Below, piece by piece: positions 33,823 through 41,782 of a DNA stretch of 64,000 nt (its first letter is position 1; each line of letters begins with the position of its first letter). The position numbers were made by a program, and so were the translations under genes. The stretch is taken from positions 1-64,000 of the forward strand of contig NZ_FOXJ01000006.1 of NCBI RefSeq assembly GCF_900115685.1, in the 5' to 3' direction. The notes below the pieces were generated by a model. It searched no databases. It was not told where the DNA came from and saw nothing but the letters and a program-made list of their open reading frames with translations. Source of the DNA: Variovorax sp. 770b2. Lineage in GTDB: Bacteria > Pseudomonadota > Gammaproteobacteria > Burkholderiales > Burkholderiaceae_C.

Positions 33823-35775
33823 ATGAGCGAACCCGCACTCGGCCTCGCGATGCTCGGCCTGATCGTGGTCGTGATCATGCTCGGCTTCCCCACGGCGTTC
33901 ACGCTGATGGGCCTGGGCATGTTCTTCGGCTTCATCGCCTTCTACGACCCCGCCTCGCCCTGGCTGGACAACAAGGTCTTCGACCTGATGGTGCAGCGCG
34001 CGTTCGGCGCGATGACCAACGAGACGCTGCTGTCCATCCCACTCTTCGTATTGATGGGCTATGTGATGGAGCGCGGCGCGCTGGTGGACAAGATGTTCCA
34101 CAGCGTGCAGCTCGCCTTTCGCCGCGTGCCGGGCTCGCTCGCGGTGACGACGTTGATCGTCTGCACCTTCTGGGGCATCGCGAGCGGCCTGGTCGGCGCG
34201 GTGGTGGTGCTGATGGGCGTGATCGCGATGCGGCCGATGCTCAACGCGGGCTACGACACGCGCCTGGCGGCCGGCGTGATCACCGCCGGCGGCACGCTCG
34301 GCATCCTGATACCGCCCTCGGTGATGATCATCGTGTACGCGGCCGTCGCCGGGCAGTCGGTGGTGAAGCTCTATGCAGCCGCGATGTTCCCCGGTTTCTT
34401 CCTCGCGTTTCTCTATTTGATCTATGTGATCGGATGGGCCGTGCTGCAGCCGAAGGTCGCGCCCAAGCTGCCACCCGACAAGCAGCGCGCGCCGATCACG
34501 CCATGGGTCGCGCATATTGCGCAGAGCTACTCGCCACGCATGCTGCCCGCGCTGTTCGCGGCAGTGGTGTCGCCGGCGCGTGCACTGCGCGGCGCGGCCG
34601 AGGGCGTGCGCATCACCTGGTGGCTGCTGCTGCGCAGCCTGCTGAACGCGCTGGTGCCGCTGGCGCTGGCCGCGACGACACTGGGCTCGGTGTGGTGGTA
34701 CGTGACGATCTACTCGCAGAAGGACAACAACGCGCCGGTGGTGGCAGAGCAGCAGGCGACGCAGAAGACCGCGGGCGCGGCTGCGACGCTGCCCGAAGCG
34801 TCTTCATCTCCTTCGTCCTCCGAAAGCGGCACCGGCCTGGCCGAACCGCCGACCGACGACGCGCCGAGGGAGGCCGGATCGGACAGCGGCCTGCAGGAGC
34901 CGCCCGGCGGCGTCGAGGAGCCACCCGGCAGCGAAGCCGCTGCGAGCCCTCCGGCGGCGGAAGGCGGACTTCAACAACTGGGCGAAACGGTCGATGCACC
35001 GAAGACTGCCGCCGTGCCCGAGGCCTTCTACACCGGCTTCCTGCTCGCCAGCCTCTTCACGCTCGCGCTGCTCGGCTGGTACTACTGGCGCATGGACGCG
35101 GAGCAGTTCGAGATCCTGCGCATGCTGGTGTCGTCGGTGATGCCGCTCGCCACGCTCACGCTGATCGTGCTGGGCGTGATCCTGTTCGGCATCACGACCG
35201 CCACCGAGTCGGCGGCGGTCGGCGCGGCCGGGGCATTTCTCATGGCATGGCAGGCCGGCACGCTGGACTTCAAGAAGACCAAGGAGGCGGTCTTCCTCAC
35301 GCTCAAGACCACCTCGATGGTGTGCTGGCTGTTCGTGGGATCGGCGCTGTTCTCCGCGGTGTTCGCGCTGCTGGGCGGGCAACGCATCATCGAGGAGTGG
35401 GTGCTGGGCATGAACCTGTCGCCGCTGCAGTTCCTGCTGCTGTCGCAGGCGATCATCTTCGTGCTGGGCTGGCCGCTGGAGTGGACCGAGATCATCGTGA
35501 TCTTCGTGCCCATCTTCCTGCCGCTGCTCGCGCACTTCCAGATCGACCCGCTGCTCTTCGGCGTGCTGGTGTTCGTGAACCTGCAGGCGGCGTTCCTCTC
35601 GCCGCCGGTGGCGATGTCGGCCTTCTATCTGAAAGGAGTGTCGCCGCCGCACGTGACCATCAACCAGATATTCGCCGGGATGATGCCGTACATGCTGATC
35701 GTGATCCTGTGCATGGTGTTTATGTACATCTGGCCGGGGTTGACGCTGTGGCTGCCGCAATATTTGTATGGGTAG
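33823..35775 (+). CDS. TRAP transporter large permease, DctM family, with a large insertion
   Basis: A 650-residue membrane subunit; DctM proteins usually have about 430. The first half (1-215) and the last part (440-650) match DctM helices, for example TAGGTLGILIPPSVMIIVY and LFGITTATESAAVGAAGA. Residues about 225-440 are inserted: an extra helix (ITWWLLLRSLLNALVPLAL), a low-complexity Ser/Pro/Glu/Ala stretch (about 300-400) and another helix (FLLASLFTLALLGWYYW). The reading frame is intact and base composition is like its neighbours. It forms the ion-coupled transport core with DctQ. Confidence 0.92.
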   Translation: MSEPALGLAMLGLIVVVIMLGFPTAFTLMGLGMFFGFIAFYDPASPWLDNKVFDLMVQRAFGAMTNETLLSIPLFVLMGYVMERGALVDKMFHSVQLAFRRVPGSLAVTTLIVCTFWGIASGLVGAVVVLMGVIAMRPMLNAGYDTRLAAGVITAGGTLGILIPPSVMIIVYAAVAGQSVVKLYAAAMFPGFFLAFLYLIYVIGWAVLQPKVAPKLPPDKQRAPITPWVAHIAQSYSPRMLPALFAAVVSPARALRGAAEGVRITWWLLLRSLLNALVPLALAATTLGSVWWYVTIYSQKDNNAPVVAEQQATQKTAGAAATLPEASSSPSSSESGTGLAEPPTDDAPREAGSDSGLQEPPGGVEEPPGSEAAASPPAAEGGLQQLGETVDAPKTAAVPEAFYTGFLLASLFTLALLGWYYWRMDAEQFEILRMLVSSVMPLATLTLIVLGVILFGITTATESAAVGAAGAFLMAWQAGTLDFKKTKEAVFLTLKTTSMVCWLFVGSALFSAVFALLGGQRIIEEWVLGMNLSPLQFLLLSQAIIFVLGWPLEWTEIIVIFVPIFLPLLAHFQIDPLLFGVLVFVNLQAAFLSPPVAMSAFYLKGVSPPHVTINQIFAGMMPYMLIVILCMVFMYIWPGLTLWLPQYLYG

Positions 35776-35889
35776 GAGCGCCGCTTTCAAAACTTTCGTA
35801 AAAGAAAAGAGCTTAATTGAAAATCCGGTGCGGTCACAATGACTGGCCATTATTGCGAACAAAGAATAACCGTTTAAAGGAATTTTGCA

Positions 35890-37116
35890 ATGCCGTTGCA
35901 AGAAGATTTCGCATTTTCCAAACAAAAATACAAGAATCCTGACAATGACCCTAAAGGACCATACCTGCTTTCGGACACTACGCTGCTAGGAAATCGCCCT
36001 TTATTGCAGTACGAATGGAACGGAGTGCTTCCCCCGCCTGGGCGTTTTTGGCGTTTTACACAAGAAAAGGCCAAAGCGCTTGAAGCTGATGGCAGGATAA
36101 TATTTTCACCATCAGGTCGCCCACAACAAAAGCGCTACCTCAACGAATCGGGGAAACAACTTCGCGATCTGTTGCGCGATTTGCCTAATAGGAGCTTTGA
36201 AACAGAAGCAGATTTTGCTAGGGAAATAATTCCTCGACTCACGCAAATTCTCGATTATGGCGAACAGGAGACTTTCTATGAATACGGCGGAAGCCGTATG
36301 CGCGCAGACATCGCGCTCGCTGATTCTATTGAATCAAAGCCCTGGGTGGTTATTGAGCTTAAAAACAGAAAACCAAAAAACATCGGCGATTGGATTTTTC
36401 AGGTTCGCCGGTATCTGAATGCTTTCGACTGCCACATGGGTGTAGTTTTTTCCCCGGATATCCTGATTCTTGTCTCAGAAAAAAAAGAGTGGCGTTTTGA
36501 CCTTCAAGCACTAAGTTCAGAGCAAGCAAATGAAATCGTGTATGTGCTTGAACGTAATTTACAAACGCCGTCGCCACCCTCAAAGGTTTCGGTCCATTTA
36601 GCGCTCGTCGATTTGATTGAAACGGTAGAGAAAGCCGAGACGAACGAAAAAAAGGGAAAATCACTAGAAAATTTAGCCCGGTTTCTCTTGGAAAACACTC
36701 CATCTCTACGATGCAAATATCAGAATCTGCAGACCCGAAGCAGTGAAATTGACCTTGTTATTGAATACGATCCTTTAAAAGGAACGATTCCTCTGTTCGA
36801 TGAGATCGGCCGCTATTGCCTTGTCGAATGCAAAAACTGGAGCAAGCCTGTTGGGGTTGGACCGGTAAGAGACTTCATGGGAAAACTAGACAAATGCAAA
36901 GTAAAACTAGGCATCATTTTCTCAAAAAACGGCGTCACAGGGGTTGATTCTGGGGCTGACGCACTTCGCGAAATACAAAGTCGATTTGATCGAGACGGTC
37001 TTTTTCTGATTGTTTTTTCTCTTGATGACCTTCGAGACATTAGAGGCGGCACAGAGTTTAAGGCAGCGCTGGACCGTAAGGCAGATAGTCTTCGTTTTGA
37101 TACTCAAGAAGGCTAA
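35890..37116 (+). CDS. Putative DNA-targeting protein with two PD-(D/E)XK-like motifs, AT-rich island
   Basis: A 408-residue protein that I do not recognise as a named family. Residues 14-95 (YKNPDNDPKGP, then PPPGRFWRFTQEK, ADGRIIFSPSGRP, KRYLNE) resemble a segment found in adenine-specific methyltransferases of type III-like restriction systems. Residues about 100-200 look like an HsdR-N-type nuclease fold with Asp140 and ELK 156-158. Residues 255-385 look Mrr-like, with EID 286-288 and ECK 313-315 before GPVRDFMGKL. The gene and flanks are visibly AT-rich, unlike everything around, and have no partner genes. Shine-Dalgarno AAAGGA precedes the ATG. A horizontally acquired defence function is inferred. 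Confidence 0.7.
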   Translation: MPLQEDFAFSKQKYKNPDNDPKGPYLLSDTTLLGNRPLLQYEWNGVLPPPGRFWRFTQEKAKALEADGRIIFSPSGRPQQKRYLNESGKQLRDLLRDLPNRSFETEADFAREIIPRLTQILDYGEQETFYEYGGSRMRADIALADSIESKPWVVIELKNRKPKNIGDWIFQVRRYLNAFDCHMGVVFSPDILILVSEKKEWRFDLQALSSEQANEIVYVLERNLQTPSPPSKVSVHLALVDLIETVEKAETNEKKGKSLENLARFLLENTPSLRCKYQNLQTRSSEIDLVIEYDPLKGTIPLFDEIGRYCLVECKNWSKPVGVGPVRDFMGKLDKCKVKLGIIFSKNGVTGVDSGADALREIQSRFDRDGLFLIVFSLDDLRDIRGGTEFKAALDRKADSLRFDTQEG

Positions 37117-37294
37117 ATCCCGTCATTCGCGACCTCGCGTACCTAATTGGACAAGCGCAAAAAACCGGAGCGTTTTTGTGCGGATATAGATTGAGAAATC
37201 ATTTGGAGTAAGTTGCGGTCCTGTAAGGGGCTTCGGCAATTTATTACTAATTCAATAGATTATTTTATAAAGATTAGGGCCCGCTTGCCGACTG

Positions 37295-39334
37295 TCAGCG
37301 CCGCCGCTCCACATACGGCCGCGCCTGCAGCAGCACGATCTTGTCTCCAACAGTCGCCCACTCGATGTCCTGGTCGACGGCATTGAACGTCCGCTTCACG
37401 GCCGCGCCCACGTTCGCAAGCCGCACCACGAGTTCATCGGTCAGCACATTGCGCCCGATCTCCACCGGCACCTCCTTCACGCCGCCGTCCTTGTCCAGCT
37501 GGAGCGCCGTCTCTTCGGCCGACCGGCTTAGCACCTGGATCGCCTTCGACCAGCTCGAATACATCACCTGCTCGGCCACGCGCTGCCCCTCGACCACGCG
37601 GATGCCGATGCCGCGCTTGGCCGAGATGTAGGTGACGTGCGGGTGGCCCGCATCGAAGGGGTCGCGCGTGATCATCACGCCGGCGTTGGTCGAGTCGATG
37701 GCGGCCTGCACGAACACGCCCATCAGCACCGACTCGGCGCCGAAGCCCGCGGCGCCGCGGGCCTCCCAGGCCTCGGGGTTGAACACCGAGGCCCAGACCT
37801 TCTTCACCGCGACTTCGAGCGCGTCGCCGGTCTTGACGTTGGGCATCGTCGAGTAGAGCCCCGCGCCGCTGAAGCCGGGCAGGTCTTCGGAGTTGGACGA
37901 GCTGCGCACGAACACGCCGCCGCCGCCCAACTGAGACTGCCATGCGGCGCGCCATGCCGCCGCGGTGGCGGCATCGACGGGCCATGCCACGATCTCGTCG
38001 CGCAGTTGCGCGAGCGCCTTCTGCCGCAACTGCGGGTCGCTCGCGAAACCGGGCTGCTGCTGCATGCGCGCGATGCGATCGGCCAGGCCGTTGGTTCGCA
38101 TGAAGCGGTCGTAGTGCGCGAACGGAATGCAGAAGCCGTCGGGCACGGTGGTCGAGGGAATGCGCGCGGCCAGCACCGCGCCGAGATTGGCGGCCTTGGA
38201 GCCGCACTGCGCGCTGTTGCGCGCGCGCAGCGACGCGAGCGGCAGCAGGCGAGTCTCGCGCAGGTCGGGCTTCACGGCCCTGTCGCTGCCGGGCACGGCG
38301 CCCGTGGCCGCGGTGCGCACGGCACGCGGCGGCAATGCCGCAATTTCTTCCGCGGTGAGGCGGCGCAATTGATAGCCCGAGGCCGCGACCTTCAACGCCA
38401 CCCACTGGCCCGCGTGCTCGCGCAGCACGGACGCGGCATCGCGCACATAGGCGTTCGGAATGCCCCAGCCCTTGGCCAGCAGGTTGACGTGCGAGAGCGC
38501 AGTCGATGGCCGCTCGGTCAGCACGCCGGCCACGGGCGGCAGGTTGATCGGCACCTGGCGCAGCACGGCGATGTCGTCGGGCAAGAGCGCGTTCAGTCCC
38601 GACGCGTCGTCCACGATGCGCACGCGTCCCGTCGCAGTGCCCAGGTTCATCGGCATGTAGGGCTGCTCGCGGATCAACGCCTCCTGGCTCACGAAATCGA
38701 TGCCCGCTTCCTTGGCCACGCGTTCGTGCAGCGTGGAGTTGGTCTTGAACTTCACGGCCGCGAAGAAGCTCGCCTTCACCTGTGCGTCGGCTTGCCTCAG
38801 CAGCGGCGCGGTGAGCTGGTCGCCCTCCCAGAACTCGTAGGTGAAGCTGCCGATGTTCTGCTGCCAGCTCAGCGTACCGAACAGGAAGCGACGGTCGGGC
38901 ACGAGGTAGTTGCGGTCGATCTCGCGCTTGCCCGCGCGCGGCGAGAGCCCGGTGTCGCGCACGAAGCGCACGTGCAGCTGGTAGCGCGGCGTGTCGATGT
39001 AGTACGTGCGTACCGGCCTGGCCTGGCGGTCCACGATGAAGAGCACGTGGGCCAGTTGCATCGGCGTGCCGGGGTCGTAGACGCGGGCCAGCGTGTCGAA
39101 GTCGCCCTGGCTGCGGAGCGCCGGCAGCGATGCGGGCACCGCGGGGCGCGGCACGAGTTGGGCGGCCGGGCCCTCGGGCTGCGGCTGGTTCTGCTGTTGA
39201 TAGAAGGAGGGCTTGCGCGCGAGTTGCGCATCGGCCGGTGCGGGCGCGACGGCCACCACGCACAACGCCAGTGCCGATGGCCAGAGCCAGCCCGGCGCCT
39301 TGCCCGCCTGATCCCGGGTGCTGTTGTTCTTCAT
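37295..39334 (-). CDS. Exported PEP/pyruvate-binding (PPDK N-terminal domain) protein
   Basis: A 679-residue protein with a probable signal peptide (ALALCVVAVAPAPADAQ, cleavage near residue 36). Residues about 60-370 form an unrecognised region. The C-terminal 300 residues match the ATP-grasp domain of PEP synthase and pyruvate phosphate dikinase: CGSKAANLG, VFVRSSSNSEDLPGFSGAG, VWASVFNPEAWEAR and a final IVLLQARPYVE. The phosphohistidine and PEP-binding domains of true PPDK are absent. The minus-strand frame is open for 4 kb upstream, but the signal peptide and an AGAGGGG site fix the start at 39334. Function unknown. Confidence 0.85.
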   Translation of the reverse strand: MKNNSTRDQAGKAPGWLWPSALALCVVAVAPAPADAQLARKPSFYQQQNQPQPEGPAAQLVPRPAVPASLPALRSQGDFDTLARVYDPGTPMQLAHVLFIVDRQARPVRTYYIDTPRYQLHVRFVRDTGLSPRAGKREIDRNYLVPDRRFLFGTLSWQQNIGSFTYEFWEGDQLTAPLLRQADAQVKASFFAAVKFKTNSTLHERVAKEAGIDFVSQEALIREQPYMPMNLGTATGRVRIVDDASGLNALLPDDIAVLRQVPINLPPVAGVLTERPSTALSHVNLLAKGWGIPNAYVRDAASVLREHAGQWVALKVAASGYQLRRLTAEEIAALPPRAVRTAATGAVPGSDRAVKPDLRETRLLPLASLRARNSAQCGSKAANLGAVLAARIPSTTVPDGFCIPFAHYDRFMRTNGLADRIARMQQQPGFASDPQLRQKALAQLRDEIVAWPVDAATAAAWRAAWQSQLGGGGVFVRSSSNSEDLPGFSGAGLYSTMPNVKTGDALEVAVKKVWASVFNPEAWEARGAAGFGAESVLMGVFVQAAIDSTNAGVMITRDPFDAGHPHVTYISAKRGIGIRVVEGQRVAEQVMYSSWSKAIQVLSRSAEETALQLDKDGGVKEVPVEIGRNVLTDELVVRLANVGAAVKRTFNAVDQDIEWATVGDKIVLLQARPYVERRR

Positions 39335-39460
39335 GCTGTGCCCCTCTTGTTGCAGCGCGGATTCTCGCTCGCGTTCCAGCGGGGCCGCGTCCGCGCCAAG
39401 TCCCGCCGGCAGCACCGCCATCGACCGGCCGCTACAGTCGCCCGAAAGGAGCCTCTTCTC

Positions 39461-40819
39461 ATGCCCACATTCGACTTCGATCTTTTCGTCATCGGCGGCG
39501 GCAGCGGCGGCGTTCGCGCCGCGCGCATGGCGGCGCAAACGGGCGCCCGGGTGGGCCTGGCCGAAGCCGCCGACCTCGGCGGCACCTGCGTCAACGTAGG
39601 CTGCATTCCGAAGAAGCTCTACAGCTACGCAGCCGGCTATGCCGAATCGTTCGAGGAGGCCGCGGGCTATGGCTGGAAACTGGCCTCCGAGCCGCAGTTC
39701 GACTGGGCACACCTCAAGTCGCAGCGCGCAAAGGAAATCGGCCGGCTCAACGGCATCTACGCCTCGCTGCTGAAGAACTCGGGCGTCACGGTGATCGCCG
39801 GATGGGCGCAGCTGGTCGACGGCCACACGGTGGAGATCGACGGCAAGCGCCACACCGCGCGCCACCTGCTCGTGGCCACCGGCGGCACGCCCTACGTGCC
39901 GGAGATTCCAGGCCGCGAGCACATCGTGACCTCCGACGCGATGTTCGATCTCGACCCGTTCCCCCAGCGCCTGCTGGTGGTGGGCGGCGGCTACATCGCG
40001 TGCGAGTTCGCGTCGATCTTCAACGGCCTGGGTTCGAAGGTGACGCAGCTGCACCGCCGCGCGCACCTGCTCACCGGCTTCGACGACGACGTGCGCCAGT
40101 TCCTGGCCAACGAGATGGGCAAGGCGGGCGTGGACGTGCGGCTGAACTGCGAGGCCTCGTCGATCGCGCGCGGTGCGGACGGCCTCGTCGTGACCCTGGC
40201 GCGCGGACAGCAGATCGAAGCCGACACGGTGCTTTTCGCCACGGGCCGCGTGCCCAATACGAAGGGCCTCGGCCTCGACGCCGCGGGCGTGAAGCTCGAC
40301 GAGCAGGGCGCGATCGCGGTCGATGCGCACTACCGCACCTCGGTGCCGTCGATCTACGCGGTGGGCGATGTGTCCACGCGCGTGCAGCTCACGCCGGTGG
40401 CGCTGGCCGAGGCGATGGTGGTGGTCGATGCGCTGTTCGGCAAAGGCAAGCGCGCCATGGACTACGAGTTCATCCCGACGGCGGTGTTCACCCATCCGAA
40501 CATCGGCACCTGCGGCTACACCGAACTGGACGCGCGCGCGAAGTTCGGCGAGGTGGCGGTGTTCTCCAGCGAATTCAAGTCGCTGCGCCACACGCTCTCG
40601 GGCCGCAGCGAACGCACCTTCATGAAGCTGGTGGTGGACAAGAAGAGCGACCGCGTGGTGGGCCTGCACATGGTGGGCGCGGACGCGGGCGAAGTCGTGC
40701 AGGGCTTTGCGGTGGCGATGCGCGCGGGTGCGACGAAGGCGATCTTCGACAGCACCATCGGCATTCACCCGACGGGCGCCGAAGAGTTCGTCACCATGCG
40801 CGAACCGATGCCGGGCTAG
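39461..40819 (+). CDS. gor: Glutathione-disulfide reductase
   Basis: A 452-residue flavoprotein disulfide reductase that regenerates GSH with NADPH. The FAD motif GGGSGGVRAAR starts at residue 12. The redox-active disulfide is Cys43-Cys48 in GGTCVNVGCIPKK. The NAD(P) motif GGGYIACEFASIF and the C-terminal HPTGAEEF base/acid pair are present. The start at 39461 follows GAAAGGAG; upstream open frame is shadow. It converges with the reductase gene at 40816, sharing a CTAG that provides both TAG stops. Confidence 0.96.
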   Translation: MPTFDFDLFVIGGGSGGVRAARMAAQTGARVGLAEAADLGGTCVNVGCIPKKLYSYAAGYAESFEEAAGYGWKLASEPQFDWAHLKSQRAKEIGRLNGIYASLLKNSGVTVIAGWAQLVDGHTVEIDGKRHTARHLLVATGGTPYVPEIPGREHIVTSDAMFDLDPFPQRLLVVGGGYIACEFASIFNGLGSKVTQLHRRAHLLTGFDDDVRQFLANEMGKAGVDVRLNCEASSIARGADGLVVTLARGQQIEADTVLFATGRVPNTKGLGLDAAGVKLDEQGAIAVDAHYRTSVPSIYAVGDVSTRVQLTPVALAEAMVVVDALFGKGKRAMDYEFIPTAVFTHPNIGTCGYTELDARAKFGEVAVFSSEFKSLRHTLSGRSERTFMKLVVDKKSDRVVGLHMVGADAGEVVQGFAVAMRAGATKAIFDSTIGIHPTGAEEFVTMREPMPG

Positions 40820-41721
40820 GCGACCGTCTTGTGCTGCTTGCCTTCGAGCAGCTTCACCATCACGAACAGCACGCGGTTGGCGGGCGTGGGCACGCCGAGC
40901 GCTTCGCCGCGGCGCACGACCAAGCCGTTGAGGTGGTCGATCTCGCTGAGCTTGCCGCGTGCGAGGTCCTGCGCGGTCGATGAGTACTGCGAGGGCATCG
41001 ACTGCGCGATGCCGCGAATGGCCGCATCGGTGTCGCCCGGGATGACGACGCCTTCGGCCTTCGCCACGGCCAGGCATTCGGCGACCACGTCGCGGATCAC
41101 ATCGGTCACGCCCATGCCTCTCGCCAATTCGCCATAGGGCAATTGCGACACCGCCGACAGCGCGTTGTAGGCGCAGTTCAAAACCAGCTTGGCCCAGAGC
41201 GAGCCGCGCACGTTGTCGGAAATCTGCGTGGGAACGCCGGCGGCGACCAGGTGCTGCGCGACCTGCTCGCTCGCTCGCGAAGGCGCGATCACCAACTCGC
41301 CGCGGCCGTGGTGTTTCACATGGCCGGGGCCGGCCATCTCGGTCGCCACGTAGACCACGGCAGCGGCCACCTCGTTCGACAGCACCGAGCGCACGCGCTC
41401 GTCGTTGTCCACGCCGTTCTGCAGCGTGAGCAGCAGCGCATCGGGCGAAAGGTGCGGCTTGATCTGCGCGGCGGCCGATTCGCTGTCGGTGGACTTCACG
41501 CAGAACAGCACGAGGTCGGCGCCCCGCACCGCGCTCGCCTCGGTGCTCGCGTCCAGCCGCACCTGTTCGTCGAAGGTCCCTGTCTCCAGCCGCAGCCCGT
41601 TTGCACGTACCGCCTCCACATGCGAAGTCCGCCCGATCAGCACCACCTCGTGGCCCGCGCGCGCCAGCATGGCGCCGTAGTAGCAGCCGACTGCGCCGGC
41701 GCCCATGACTGCGACTTTCAT
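40816..41721 (-). CDS. panE: 2-dehydropantoate 2-reductase (ketopantoate reductase family)
   Basis: A 301-residue ApbA/PanE-family NADPH-dependent reductase. It begins MKVAVMGAGAVGCYYGAMLA with the Rossmann glycines. The central LWAKLVLNCAYNALSAV carries the family lysine, and a SSTAQDLARGKLSEIDHLNG segment is typical. PanE reduces ketopantoate to pantoate in pantothenate synthesis, but Variovorax-type genomes hold several paralogues, so the substrate is not certain. The start 41721 is set by the Rossmann motif; an extra 21 upstream codons are open. It overlaps gor by 4 bases tail to tail. Confidence 0.9.
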   Translation of the reverse strand: MKVAVMGAGAVGCYYGAMLARAGHEVVLIGRTSHVEAVRANGLRLETGTFDEQVRLDASTEASAVRGADLVLFCVKSTDSESAAAQIKPHLSPDALLLTLQNGVDNDERVRSVLSNEVAAAVVYVATEMAGPGHVKHHGRGELVIAPSRASEQVAQHLVAAGVPTQISDNVRGSLWAKLVLNCAYNALSAVSQLPYGELARGMGVTDVIRDVVAECLAVAKAEGVVIPGDTDAAIRGIAQSMPSQYSSTAQDLARGKLSEIDHLNGLVVRRGEALGVPTPANRVLFVMVKLLEGKQHKTVA

Positions 41722-41782
41722 CGATTCGTTTCCTTGGTTGTCTGTCCAGCCATAGGGTAACGGCGCATTGCACAATGCCGCC

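Noticed and set aside
35890..37116. A restriction-modification system with a methylase
   Set aside because: No methyltransferase catalytic motif (DPPY or similar) is present in this protein or near it; only nuclease-like motifs are seen.
37117..37294. A terminator or small gene after the AT-rich gene
   Set aside because: Only a weak GCAAAAA/TTTTTGTGC stem was found near 37146-37185, and no ORF with a ribosome binding site.
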